In this document: one piece after another, positions 54,156-63,067 of the stretch
Numbering within the stretch: the first letter of the stretch is position 1
Layout of the letters: each line of letters begins with the position of its first letter
Source: Anaerococcus prevotii DSM 20548
GTDB lineage: Bacteria > Bacillota > Clostridia > Tissierellales > Peptoniphilaceae
Direction: 5' to 3'
Assembly: GCF_000024105.1 (NCBI RefSeq)
Contig: NC_013171.1
Location: 733,501-797,500, forward strand
DNA: 64,000 nt
The notes under the pieces: model-generated
The model's input: the letters and a program-made list of their open reading frames with translations, nothing else
Told to the model about the DNA's origin: nothing
Database searches by the model: none
Made by a program: the position numbers and the translations under genes

Positions 54156-54847
54156 CTATGAGTAATGTTAGCCTTTCTTTTGAAACAGTAAAAGGGACAT
54201 TTAAAGCTCTAGATCAAATTTCCTTTTCACTAAAAAGGGGAGATAACTTAAGTTTAATTGGTGAAAGTGGATCTGGTAAAAGCACCATTGCAAAAGCATT
54301 AATAGGATTAGAAAGAATAGATGAAGGATCTATACTCTATGATTCTGTAGATATCTCAAAATTAAAATTAAAAAAAATAAGGAAATATAGAAAAAATATC
54401 CAGTCTGTTTTCCAGGATACATCTGGTACTTTAAATCCTGGTATAAGCACTTTTAAAAATTTGGAAGAAGGGCTTATTAATTTAACAAACTTGTCGAAAA
54501 AGGAAAGAAAGGAAAAAGTGTTATTATTTTGCGAGGATTTACATTTAAAAAAGGAAATATTAGATGTGCCCGTTCACCAACTATCTGGAGGCGAGCAAAG
54601 AAGATTGTCGCTCATAAGAGCCCTTATGGTTAATCCTGATTTTTTAATACTAGATGAGGTTACGGCTGGGCTTGACTTACTGACGATTGAAAAAGTATTA
54701 AACTTACTTTTTTATTATCAATCTAAGCATAGTATTTCTTATATTTTTATCACTCATGATATAAATCAAGCAAAACAGATTTCAGATTATATCATAGAAA
54801 TAAAGAAAGGAAAAATATTTAGAGAAGGAAAATTGCAAAGGAGATAG
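54137..54847 (+). CDS. NikE/DppF-like ATP-binding protein
   Basis: Second ATPase, 236 residues. Walker A GESGSGKST, signature LSGGEQRRL, Walker B LILDEVTAGLD, switch His in FITHDI. The DEV in place of DEP in Walker B is a mild variant seen in the class. The start follows TGGAGGTGA. The solute-binding gene begins 2 bp after its stop. Confidence 0.85.
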   Translation: MEMDEIAMSNVSLSFETVKGTFKALDQISFSLKRGDNLSLIGESGSGKSTIAKALIGLERIDEGSILYDSVDISKLKLKKIRKYRKNIQSVFQDTSGTLNPGISTFKNLEEGLINLTNLSKKERKEKVLLFCEDLHLKKEILDVPVHQLSGGEQRRLSLIRALMVNPDFLILDEVTAGLDLLTIEKVLNLLFYYQSKHSISYIFITHDINQAKQISDYIIEIKKGKIFREGKLQRR

Positions 54848-54849
54848 AA

Positions 54850-56484
54850 ATGATCAAACTTAGAAAAAATATGATGGTTTTATTGGCACTTGTATTTAGT
54901 TTTTCAATTTTACTAGGAGGTTGCCAAAAGAATCAAGAAAAAGCACAAGAAAATTCAAATGTAGCAAGTGAGAACACAAAAGATGAAAGCAAGAAGGTTT
55001 TAACCTTATGTACTGCTAAAGAACTGACAAACCTTACGACTTTAACAATGAATAAGGAAAATAATATGGCTTGTGGTTTAATTTACGAAACCCTAGTAGC
55101 TTATGAAAACGGTGAAATTGTACCAAAACTTGCTGAAAGCTTTGAATATAAAGATGATGGCAAAACTTTAGTCTTTAAATTAAAGGACGGGGTAAAGTTT
55201 TCAGATGGTGAAGATTTTAATGCTGATGCAGTAAAAAAGATATTAGATTTTGATAAGTCTAACCCTAATTTTGCAGGCATAAGGGCTGTTGCAGAGATAA
55301 AATCAACAGAAGTTATTGATGATAATACGATTGCTGTTCACTATGAAAATCCGTCTAAATTTTATATAAATGGCTTTTGTTTCCAAAATGTATTGGGGAT
55401 GCCATCTCCAAAGTCATTTACTGAGGGAAACTTTGAGAAATTTAACAAAAATATAGGAACAGGTCCTTATGTATATGAAGAATTTAAATCTGGAGAATAT
55501 ACAAAATTTGTTAGAAATGAAAATTATCACGGGGAAAAACCTTATTATGATGAAGTTATTGTCAAATATATTCCCGATGCTTCATCAAGACTTCAAGCCT
55601 TAAATAAGGGGGAAATAGATTTAATTTATGGAGCAGATTTAATAAATTATGATGACTTCAAAAAAGGTTCTGAAATTAAGGATGTTACTGGAGAAGTCAA
55701 TAAAAATAGGACTTTGACTAAGAATCTAATTTTAAATCCAAGTAAAAAAGAATTAGAAGATTTAAAAGTTCGCCAAGCAATTAATTATGCAATTAACAAA
55801 AAAGACATTGTCGACAGTTTAACATACTCATATGAAGATGTAGCTGAAACTTTATTCCCTAAAGATGTGGCTTATTGTGATGCAAATTATCCAACTATTT
55901 ATAGTTATGCTCCTGAAAAGGCAAATGGCTTGCTAGATGAAGCGGGTTGGAAACTCAATAAAGATACAGGAATTAGAGAAAAGGACGGAAGTCCATTAAA
56001 GCTTCAATATGTTTATTGGTCAGATTTAGTACTTGCTAAGGAAACTGCACTTGCAATAAAGACACAATTAAAAGAAGTAGGTATAGATGTTGACCTAGTT
56101 GAAAAAGATCAAATGTCATGGTGGACAGATGGTATAAAGGGAGAATTCCATTTGACAACCTGGAATACAGAGGGTTCTTATACTGAACCTCATAAGTTCT
56201 TACAAGAATCAATCACTGAAATGGATCCACATTTGATGCCGTTAAAAGCACTTTCTGATTCAAACATATATATTGATGCAATAAAGAAGGCTTCCACTTC
56301 TACAAACGAAGGGGAGATTAAAGATAATATACAAAAAGCTATAGTATATTCAAACGAAAACGCTATGGATTTGCCTCTTTCTTATTCAAAAGAAATGATT
56401 TTGTATAGAAATGACAAAATTGGTGGATATGACTTTACAAGTACACCACAATTTTTCAATATTTACAGTGTAAAAGCTAAATGA
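54850..56484 (+). CDS. NikA/OppA-like solute-binding lipoprotein
   Basis: Membrane-anchored binding protein of 544 residues. Signal with lipobox LGGC (Cys25), a Gln/Asn/Glu-rich linker, then the family 5 binding domain: NNMACGLIYETLV, KLAESFEYKDDGKTLVFKL, FNADAVKKILDF, GTGPYVYEEF and DEAGWKLN. Overall closest in layout to NikA/CntA proteins that take up nickel or metal-metallophore complexes, but peptides cannot be excluded. It is followed by a hairpin that probably reduces reading into the next two genes. Confidence 0.82.
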   Translation: MIKLRKNMMVLLALVFSFSILLGGCQKNQEKAQENSNVASENTKDESKKVLTLCTAKELTNLTTLTMNKENNMACGLIYETLVAYENGEIVPKLAESFEYKDDGKTLVFKLKDGVKFSDGEDFNADAVKKILDFDKSNPNFAGIRAVAEIKSTEVIDDNTIAVHYENPSKFYINGFCFQNVLGMPSPKSFTEGNFEKFNKNIGTGPYVYEEFKSGEYTKFVRNENYHGEKPYYDEVIVKYIPDASSRLQALNKGEIDLIYGADLINYDDFKKGSEIKDVTGEVNKNRTLTKNLILNPSKKELEDLKVRQAINYAINKKDIVDSLTYSYEDVAETLFPKDVAYCDANYPTIYSYAPEKANGLLDEAGWKLNKDTGIREKDGSPLKLQYVYWSDLVLAKETALAIKTQLKEVGIDVDLVEKDQMSWWTDGIKGEFHLTTWNTEGSYTEPHKFLQESITEMDPHLMPLKALSDSNIYIDAIKKASTSTNEGEIKDNIQKAIVYSNENAMDLPLSYSKEMILYRNDKIGGYDFTSTPQFFNIYSVKAK

Positions 56485-56512
56485 GAATAGGTTAATAAAT
56501 TGAATTTAAGGC

Positions 56513-56546
56513 AGGTCTATCTATAAAGTAGTGAATGGATAGACCT
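56513..56546 (+). terminator. Hairpin between the importer and the ABC pair
   Basis: Arms AGGTCTATC (56513-56521) and GATAGACCT (56538-56546), 9 perfect pairs, followed by ATCTTATTATT. The weak U tract suggests partial termination. Confidence 0.5.
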
Positions 56547-56584
56547 ATCTTATTATTACGAGGATTTATTAAGGAGGGGATTTG

Positions 56585-58306
56585 ATGGATCTAATAAAAC
56601 AATATGTAAAAAAGAGAAAAGGCTCATATTTTATGTCAATCTTACTGGCAATAATTGGAGTAGTGGCTGGTCTTTTTTCTTATATTTTTATGGCGAAAAT
56701 TATTGTGAATTTGATTAATGGCATAAGGGATATGAGCTTATACACTCCACTTTGCATAAGTATTTTAATAACATTTGTTATTAAAGAAGTGGCAGCAGGA
56801 ATATCAACAACTATATCTCATACTGCAACCTTTAATTCATTAGGAGAAATTAGAAATGATATTTCCAAAAAATTATTTAAGATGCCATTGGGAGATGTAT
56901 TATCAAGAACATCTGGAGAATTAAAAAATATTATAGTTGAGCAAGTTGATTCTATGGAAACTTCACTTGCCCACTTAGTGCCAGAATTTACGGCAAATTT
57001 AGTAGGACCTGTTCTATTATTTATTTATATGTTTACCTTAGATTGGCGATTGACCTTGCTATCACTAATTCCATTTGTGGTGGGAATGGCTACTATGATG
57101 TCTGTTATGAATGCTCATTATAAGGAAATGTTTGGAAAGTCAGTTGCCATTGGTCAACATATGAATAATTCGATTGTTGAGTATATAAATGGGATAGAAG
57201 TAATAAAGACCTTTAATCAAAGCGAATCATCTTATAAAAAATATGCTGATGCAGTTTATGATAATGCAAGTTTTTATTATAACTGGATGGGTGAATCTAT
57301 GAATAAGGTTGCCATAGGTAGATTACTTTCTCCTATGGGAATTATTACAATCATACCCTTTGGGATTTTATTTTATATAAAGGGAAGTATTGATTTAGGA
57401 AATTTAATTACCTTAATCGTCTTATCCTTTGCTACAGTTTCCAGTATTTTAAAAATCATGAACTATATGGACGATATGTCAAGAATATCAACTATAACTT
57501 CTGAAATAGGAAAGATTTTAGATTCAAGACAGTTAGAAAATATTGACAAGGGAGAAAAAATGGAATCCTATAATATAGAACTTCAAGACGTAGACTTTTC
57601 TTACGATGGAAAAAATAAGGTTATAGATAATCTTTCTATGGAAATAAAAGAATCTAATGTTTCAGCCCTCGTTGGTCCTTCTGGGTCAGGTAAGTCCACA
57701 ATAGCAAAACTTATTGCTGGATTTTGGAATGTAGATAAGGGATCTATTAAAATTGGCGGAGTAGAAACAAAAGATGTGTCGCTCGAAAACTTGTCTTCAC
57801 TTATTTCTTTTGTATCCCAAGACAATTTCCTCTTTGATATGACTATAAAGGAAAATATTAGGCTTGGAAATAAGAATGCCTCTGACGAAGAAATTATAGA
57901 TGTATGTAAAAAATCTGCCTGCCATGATTTTATTATGAATCTATCTAATGGTTATGATACAAGAGTTGGAGAAGGTGGAGGTCATCTATCTGGAGGAGAA
58001 AGACAAAGAATATCTATTGCTCGTGCCATGCTAAAAAATGCACCAATCGTAATTTTAGATGAAGCAACTTCTTATATAGATCCCGAAAATGAAGCTCTCA
58101 TACAAAATGCCTTGGCAAATCTAGTTAAGGGTAAAACTTTAATCATAATCGCTCATAGGCTAAAGACAATTGTTGATGCAGATAGAATATTTGTTATTAA
58201 AGATGGCAAATTAAATTCTTATGGTACTCATGAAGAACTATTAAAGTCATCAGAACTTTATAAGGAAATGTATGCTGCAAATTTAAGGGGTGATGAAAAT
58301 GCTTAA
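56585..58306 (+). CDS. Exporter-fold ABC transporter, YbtP/IrtA-like half
   Basis: Fused membrane and ATPase subunit of 573 residues: six helices (about 15-310), then the ATPase with Walker A GPSGSGKST, signature LSGGERQRI, Walker B IVILDEATSYID and switch His in IAHRL. AKLIAGFWNVDKGSIKIGG resembles the YbtPQ/IrtAB group, exporter-fold proteins that import metal-siderophores. ATG 56585 follows AAGGAGGGG; the TTG three bases earlier is less likely. It overlaps the second half by 8 bases. Confidence 0.75.
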   Translation: MDLIKQYVKKRKGSYFMSILLAIIGVVAGLFSYIFMAKIIVNLINGIRDMSLYTPLCISILITFVIKEVAAGISTTISHTATFNSLGEIRNDISKKLFKMPLGDVLSRTSGELKNIIVEQVDSMETSLAHLVPEFTANLVGPVLLFIYMFTLDWRLTLLSLIPFVVGMATMMSVMNAHYKEMFGKSVAIGQHMNNSIVEYINGIEVIKTFNQSESSYKKYADAVYDNASFYYNWMGESMNKVAIGRLLSPMGIITIIPFGILFYIKGSIDLGNLITLIVLSFATVSSILKIMNYMDDMSRISTITSEIGKILDSRQLENIDKGEKMESYNIELQDVDFSYDGKNKVIDNLSMEIKESNVSALVGPSGSGKSTIAKLIAGFWNVDKGSIKIGGVETKDVSLENLSSLISFVSQDNFLFDMTIKENIRLGNKNASDEEIIDVCKKSACHDFIMNLSNGYDTRVGEGGGHLSGGERQRISIARAMLKNAPIVILDEATSYIDPENEALIQNALANLVKGKTLIIIAHRLKTIVDADRIFVIKDGKLNSYGTHEELLKSSELYKEMYAANLRGDENA

Positions 58307-60035
58307 TGTGTTTAAAAAGATATGGAATTTTTCAAAAGAAGAACAGGTATATATTAAGAAATCTATTCTCGCTGGATTTTTGCACGCAGTATTTAATGCC
58401 CTTGAATTTGGTGCAATTTACTATATGCTAGTAAATATATTTTCTAAAACTTTAGACTATAAGGCTATCTTTGTTTGTCTTGGAATATTAGTTATATCCC
58501 TTGTTGGAAAGATAATGACACAAAAATCATCACAAATGGCACAAACACACGCTGGATATTTTATGGCAGCTCATAAGAGGATAGAAATAGGAGAAAAAAT
58601 AAAAAGAGTTCCTATGGGTTTCTTTTCAAGCTTTTCACTAGGAAGATTAACTACTATTGCTACATCTTCACTTTCCCAAGCAGAAATGTGGGTGCCTATG
58701 CTTTTGGTTCTTGTACTTGGTGGAGTTTTAAATACTCTAGTCTTTGTCCTTGGAACTTTAATTTTTAACGTAAAGGTAGGACTGGTTGCTGTAGCAGGTG
58801 TAATAGTATTCTTTATAGTTACATCAATGATGGAGAAAAAATCATCAGCTAATGCAGACAAGATGACAGAAACACAAACAAGACTTACAAAAGAAGTATT
58901 AGCAACTTTACAAGGTATGCAGGTTATAAAATCCTATAATCTTGGTGGAGAAAATAACAGGGCTTTAAGAAAGTCTATAAAAGATACATCAAATATACTT
59001 TTAGATTTAGAAATATCTGTAGCACCATACACAGTAATTCAAAGAATTGTAATGGGAATAACAACAGTGGCTATGGTCTATTTATCATTAAAATTAAATT
59101 TATCTGGTGAACTTCCACTTGCTGAAACAATTCTTATGATTATGGCATCCTTTATTATCTTTGAAGGCTTAATCGGAGCAGGATCAAACATGGCAATCCT
59201 AAGAGCATGCGAAAATGCCATAGATTCTGTAGGTTTTATCGACTCTATGCCTGATATGAGAAAAGGAAGTATTACAGAGCCTATAAAAAATCATGATATA
59301 GTCTTTAAAAATGTCAGCTTTTCTTATGATGATAGACCAATTTTAAAAAATGTATCAGCAGAGATAAAAGAAAATACTATGACTGCCATAGTTGGTCCAT
59401 CTGGATCTGGTAAAACAACATTTTGTAATCTAATAGCGAGATTTTGGGATGTAAATTCTGGTGAAATTTTAATCGGAGGAAAGAATATTAAGGACTATAA
59501 GATAGAAAACTTAATGAATTCTATTTCCATGGTATTTCAAGATGTATATCTATTTGAGGATACAATTGAAAATAATATAAAATTTGGAAAACAAAATGCA
59601 AGTCATGAAGAAGTAGTTCAAGCTGCAAAGAAGGCAAGGTGCCATGAATTTATAGAAGCTTTACCAGAAGGATATGACACTATTATCGGAGAAGGTGGAG
59701 CAAGTCTATCGGGTGGAGAAAAACAAAGGATCTCCATAGCTAGAGCCATGCTAAAAGATGCGGACATCATAATCTTTGATGAAGCCACAGCAAGTATAGA
59801 TCCAGAAAATGAAGATAAGCTTAAAGAAGCAATAGAATCATTAACAAAAAACAAAACAGTAATTATGATTGCCCACAGACTAAAGACAATTAGAAATGCT
59901 GACCAGATTTTAGTCTTAAAAGATGGAGAAATAGTAGAACGTGGAAATCACGAAGAACTGATTAAAAATAATGGACTTTATTCTGACCTTATAAATGCAA
60001 AAGCTAAGGCGGAATCATGGAAATTAAATAATTGA
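58299..60035 (+). CDS. Exporter-fold ABC transporter, YbtQ/IrtB-like half
   Basis: Second half of a heterodimer, 578 residues: six helices, then GPSGSGKTT, LSGGEKQRI, IIIFDEATASID and IAHRL. Both nucleotide sites look complete. Of several in-frame starts, ATG 58299 has the best distance from AAGGGGTGAT. With the NikABCDE-like importer and TetR gene it probably forms one uptake cargo; multidrug export remains possible since the fold is shared. Confidence 0.75.
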   Translation: MLNVFKKIWNFSKEEQVYIKKSILAGFLHAVFNALEFGAIYYMLVNIFSKTLDYKAIFVCLGILVISLVGKIMTQKSSQMAQTHAGYFMAAHKRIEIGEKIKRVPMGFFSSFSLGRLTTIATSSLSQAEMWVPMLLVLVLGGVLNTLVFVLGTLIFNVKVGLVAVAGVIVFFIVTSMMEKKSSANADKMTETQTRLTKEVLATLQGMQVIKSYNLGGENNRALRKSIKDTSNILLDLEISVAPYTVIQRIVMGITTVAMVYLSLKLNLSGELPLAETILMIMASFIIFEGLIGAGSNMAILRACENAIDSVGFIDSMPDMRKGSITEPIKNHDIVFKNVSFSYDDRPILKNVSAEIKENTMTAIVGPSGSGKTTFCNLIARFWDVNSGEILIGGKNIKDYKIENLMNSISMVFQDVYLFEDTIENNIKFGKQNASHEEVVQAAKKARCHEFIEALPEGYDTIIGEGGASLSGGEKQRISIARAMLKDADIIIFDEATASIDPENEDKLKEAIESLTKNKTVIMIAHRLKTIRNADQILVLKDGEIVERGNHEELIKNNGLYSDLINAKAKAESWKLNN

Positions 60036-60078
60036 TAGAAAGAAATATTAAAGTCTTTGAACAGGAAAATTTAGATTA

Positions 60079-60116
60079 GAGGATTTATGTCTAGTAGCAT
60101 AAGTCCTCATTTTTTT
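60079..60116 (+). terminator. Terminator after the metal-uptake cluster
   Basis: Arms GAGGATTTATG (60079-60089) and CATAAGTCCTC (60098-60108), one G-U pair, then A and seven T. The stretch 60117-60344 beyond it has no gene. Confidence 0.85.
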
Positions 60117-60344
60117 ATGCTTAAATTAATCATTGAAACTCAAAAATATTATAGAAAAATAAAAATTCTGGTTACCAAAGAGGGCAAATTTCACTTTATA
60201 AGGTGAGGGGTATTTTGTCATCTTTCTATAAAATCAAAATACTTTAAAGTGTGAATATTTTTGAAATTGATTATGTGAGATTAGTATATTTCAAATTCAT
60301 TCCACTTACCAAGTTAAAAAAAACAACTTACATAGGAGGTAAAA

Positions 60345-60482
60345 ATGCAAGCAATAAAGATTTATAGCATGAGAGTTGCTATGTTATGTAGGCTTTATGA
60401 TCTTAAATTAATTAATGAGAAGGAATATACAAAAATTAAGAACAGGTTAGAAAATGATTATAAGAAGAGAGATAGAAAGTAG
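60345..60482 (+). CDS. Small 45-residue SHOCT-like protein before the recombinase
   Basis: Very short gene with a full ribosome site (TAGGAGGTAAAA) and ATG start. The product is basic and helical; LYDLKLINEKEYTKIKNRLE resembles the SHOCT motif (short C-terminal domain), here nearly the whole protein. It lies 55 bp before the large serine recombinase and in the same direction. Similar tiny genes next to such recombinases are frequent; a role as a directionality factor is a hypothesis only. Confidence 0.6.
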   Translation: MQAIKIYSMRVAMLCRLYDLKLINEKEYTKIKNRLENDYKKRDRK

Positions 60483-60494
60483 TTAATCTTGTGA

Positions 60495-60500
60495 TATAAT
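60495..60500 (+). promoter_or_regulatory. Extended -10 of the recombinase gene
   Basis: TGATATAAT, i.e. TG-N before TATAAT at 60495-60500; the -35 is poor. It overlaps the end of the small gene by none and begins 13 bp after its stop. Confidence 0.45.
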
Positions 60501-60537
60501 AACACTGTAGAAAGATACAAAATGGGAAGGAGGTAAA

Positions 60538-62358
60538 ATGAATACTAAAGTAAAATTAATAAAAGCTTCAAATTTAGGAGCAAGAAATAGAAATGCACTA
60601 CATTTAGATTTAAAACGTGTTGCAGCGTATTGTAGAGTAAGTACAGATAGTAAAGACCAACTTGAATCATATAAATCGCAAGTTGATTATTACACAAATC
60701 TAATAAAAAATAATAAGAACTGGACTTTGGCTGGTATATATGCAGATGAAGCAACAACAGGAACAACTGCAACTAAAAGAGCAGATTTCATGAGGCTAAT
60801 AAGTGATTGCCAAAATGGAGATATAGACATGATAATTACTAAATCTATATCAAGATTTGCTAGAAATACATTAGATACCTTAAAGTATGTAAGGCTTCTA
60901 AAGGAAAATAATGTTGGTGTAGTATTTGAAGAAGAAAATATAGATACTTTGACAATGGATGGAGAGTTACTATTAACAATATTAAGTTCAGTAGCTCAAC
61001 AAGAAGTAGAAAATACCTCAGCCCATGTGAAAAAAGGACTGAAAATGAAAATGGAAAAAGGGGAACTTATTGGTTTTCAAGGTTGCCTTGGATACGACTA
61101 TGACCCTATAACAAAAAGTATCTCTATAAATGAAGAAGAAGCCAAAATTGTTAGATATATCTTTAAAAGATATTTAGAAGGCAATGGTGGTTCGGTCATT
61201 GGTAGGGAACTAGAAGAACAAGGATATCTCACCCCTAGAGGTAAAACAAAATGGTCTGATACTACAGTGTTAGGGGTAATTAAGAATGAAAAGTATATTG
61301 GCGATATACTAATGGGAAAAACTTTTACAGTTGATCCAATAACAAAAAGAAGACTAGCAAATTTTGGAGAATCTGATAAATACCATATTGAAAATCATCA
61401 CGAGGCAATTATATCAAAAGAAGATTTTGAGAAGGCTCAGGAGATTAGACTCAGGAGAGCACAAAATAGAAACACCATTGCTAATAAGGATAGAAAAAGA
61501 GAGAAACTATCAAGGCAATATGCTTTTTCAAGTATGCTTGAATGTGGATTTTGTGGTGAAATACTTTCAAGAAGAACATGGCACACTAGTTCAATTTATA
61601 AAAAAATTAACTGGCAATGTGTAAAGTCAACTAAAAAAGGTAAAAAATATTGCCCTCATTCAAAAGGAATACAAGAAGCAGCAATAGAAAAAGCATTTGT
61701 TGAAAGCTATAGGCAATTATGCCATGCAGATTCAACAATAATAGATGACTTTTTAAAGATTGTTGAAGAAGAAATAAATGATGAGACTTTGGTCAAAGAT
61801 TTGAAAAAGTTAGAAAATCAATTAAATAGAATCATTAGTCAAGAAAGAAAGTTAGTTGATCTTCATTTAGAAGATAGTATAGACGAAGAAGTTTATGCCA
61901 AAAAGTATAAAAAACTTACAAAACAAAAAGAAGAATTACTTGATGAAAAGAAAACACTGGAACTAACGATAAAAGATGAAGACTCTATTAAAGAAAGATT
62001 AAAGCAATTTAAAAAGGTCTTAGAAAATAGAGAAATTATAGAGGAATTTAACAGAACAGTATTTGAAAGCATAGTTGATAAAGTTGTGGTGGGTAGAATT
62101 GACAAAGACGGAACAGTTCATCCATATGACTTAACATTCTATTTCAAAACAGGAGTTAAAGATAGTCAAGATTCTAATAACTTTAAAGACAAAAGAAAAA
62201 ATGCCAAAGACAATGACATTAATAAATTGTGTTCCTACAAGAATGACGAGGATAAAAAATTATGTTCCCAATCAAAAGACAACGCATGTGGAGACGGTAG
62301 CTCTGTTGTCCAAACTAAACACAGAACATCATTTAGATATAGAAATAGGGGAAGATGA
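60538..62358 (+). CDS. Large serine recombinase (integrase) of the element
   Basis: Catalyses integration and excision. In 606 residues: resolvase domain with YCRVSTDSKDQLESY (catalytic Ser35) and SISRFARNTLD; recombinase domain (about 165-285); zinc ribbon with CGFCGE and further Cys near 361 and 369; long coiled coil (about 420-505), the TndX/TnpX-like layout. The last 24 residues (from Ala583) are encoded past the attachment core, i.e. by chromosomal rlmD sequence in another frame. In the circular form the predicted tail is 53 residues, total 635. Ribosome site AAGGAGGTAAA. Confidence 0.92.
   Translation: MNTKVKLIKASNLGARNRNALHLDLKRVAAYCRVSTDSKDQLESYKSQVDYYTNLIKNNKNWTLAGIYADEATTGTTATKRADFMRLISDCQNGDIDMIITKSISRFARNTLDTLKYVRLLKENNVGVVFEEENIDTLTMDGELLLTILSSVAQQEVENTSAHVKKGLKMKMEKGELIGFQGCLGYDYDPITKSISINEEEAKIVRYIFKRYLEGNGGSVIGRELEEQGYLTPRGKTKWSDTTVLGVIKNEKYIGDILMGKTFTVDPITKRRLANFGESDKYHIENHHEAIISKEDFEKAQEIRLRRAQNRNTIANKDRKREKLSRQYAFSSMLECGFCGEILSRRTWHTSSIYKKINWQCVKSTKKGKKYCPHSKGIQEAAIEKAFVESYRQLCHADSTIIDDFLKIVEEEINDETLVKDLKKLENQLNRIISQERKLVDLHLEDSIDEEVYAKKYKKLTKQKEELLDEKKTLELTIKDEDSIKERLKQFKKVLENREIIEEFNRTVFESIVDKVVVGRIDKDGTVHPYDLTFYFKTGVKDSQDSNNFKDKRKNAKDNDINKLCSYKNDEDKKLCSQSKDNACGDGSSVVQTKHRTSFRYRNRGR
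62284..62292 (+). other. Right attachment site (attR core)
   Basis: GCATGTGGA inside the recombinase 3' end, identical to the left core. Confidence 0.75.
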
Positions 62359-62596
62359 ATTATCTGAAATTGACTTTTCAAAAGACGCAACTTATGGAGA
62401 AATTAAAAAGTATGTGTTAGATAAATACGGACTAAAAGTTTCAAGCCTATATATCGCACAAGTAAAAAGGAAACATGGTCTAATAGAGAGAGAAAATTAT
62501 AATTTTAGTAAGAAAGAAAATCAAAGAGTGCCAAATTGCCCAGAAGAAAAAGAAAAAGCAATCGAAGATGCTTTAGAGCATTTTGGAATGATTTAA
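62285..62596 (+). pseudogene. rlmD: Displaced C-terminal part of rlmD
   Basis: Reading CAT-GTG-GAG gives HVETVALLSKLN, the usual RlmD ending, and then an extra domain with ATYGEIKKYVLDKYGLKV, SSLYIAQVKRKHGL and a final EHFGMI, 103 residues in all, seen at the C-terminus of long clostridial RlmD proteins. It has lost its own start and gene body; rejoined to residue 404 of the rlmD gene at 42832 it forms a 507-residue enzyme. An upstream ATG at 62201 exists only inside the recombinase gene. Confidence 0.8.
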
Positions 62597-62941
62597 ATAA
62601 TATCTAAGATTGAAAATTTTAAAATTAAGACTTAAAAACTTTAAGATTAAAAAGATATGTACTTCTTATATAACCTAAGAAGATTAATTGAAAATCAGGG
62701 GAACGATGATGGTAAAATAAAAAATTTTAACAACTAAAGAAGAATTAGGCATTATTGCCAAAGAGGTTTTTATGAAGTTAAAAATACTGAAAAAGACTTG
62801 TTAGAATTGAAAATTTTAGATCATTGTGCAGGGTTTCGTGTCATAATAGTGATAGAGGCAAATAGTTATGTAAATATAAAGAGTTCAAGACTTCTACCAA
62901 AGTTTAAAACTCAAAAAATAAATAGTTGGTGTGCTGCTTAG

Positions 62942-63067
62942 AGTAAACATTTTGATAATGTGGATGCGAAACAAAAAGAGATAATCAGACTTCGTAAAAA
63001 ATTGAAACAGGTTGAAATGGAGAATGATATTTTAAAGCAAGCTGCACTACTGTTAGGCAAAAAATAG
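62942..63067 (+). pseudogene. IS3 OrfA, C-terminal fragment
   Basis: Reads [14 protein letters not shown] then [19 protein letters not shown], the leucine-zipper end of IS3 OrfA. An in-frame TAG at 62939 precedes it; upstream codons (NSWCAA) continue the frame, so a Gln codon probably became a stop. Six A at 63059-63064 just before the stop are a typical site for the -1 frameshift that makes OrfAB. Confidence 0.65.

Larger units (their letters stand above)
44043..62292 (+). mobile_element. Integrated mobilisable element in rlmD, 18.2 kb, with defence and metal-uptake cargo
   Basis: The interval is bounded by GCATGTGGA at 44043-44051 and 62284-62292. The left copy lies in rlmD; the right copy is followed by the missing rlmD tail, and rejoining the two gives one continuous reading frame of 507 residues. 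Inside are an AbiE pair, a Gabija-like pair, MobC with an oriT-like region, a TetR-controlled importer, an exporter-fold ABC pair, a 45-residue protein and a large serine recombinase at the right end. No relaxase, coupling protein or type IV secretion genes are present. The element genes look richer in A/T (AAA, ATT, TTA codons) than the flanking chromosome. Confidence 0.88.

Noticed and set aside
51660..60035. Antibiotic-resistance cargo
   Set aside because: The binding lipoprotein and NikBCDE-like set indicate import, and the exporter-fold pair is closer in sequence style to siderophore transporters; no known resistance enzyme is present.
44043..62292. Self-transmissible conjugative element
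   Set aside because: No relaxase, coupling protein or type IV secretion genes between the two attachment sites.
62201..62596. Independent 131-residue protein starting at 62201
   Set aside because: The first 28 residues are an out-of-frame reading of the recombinase gene; the real content is the displaced rlmD tail from 62285.
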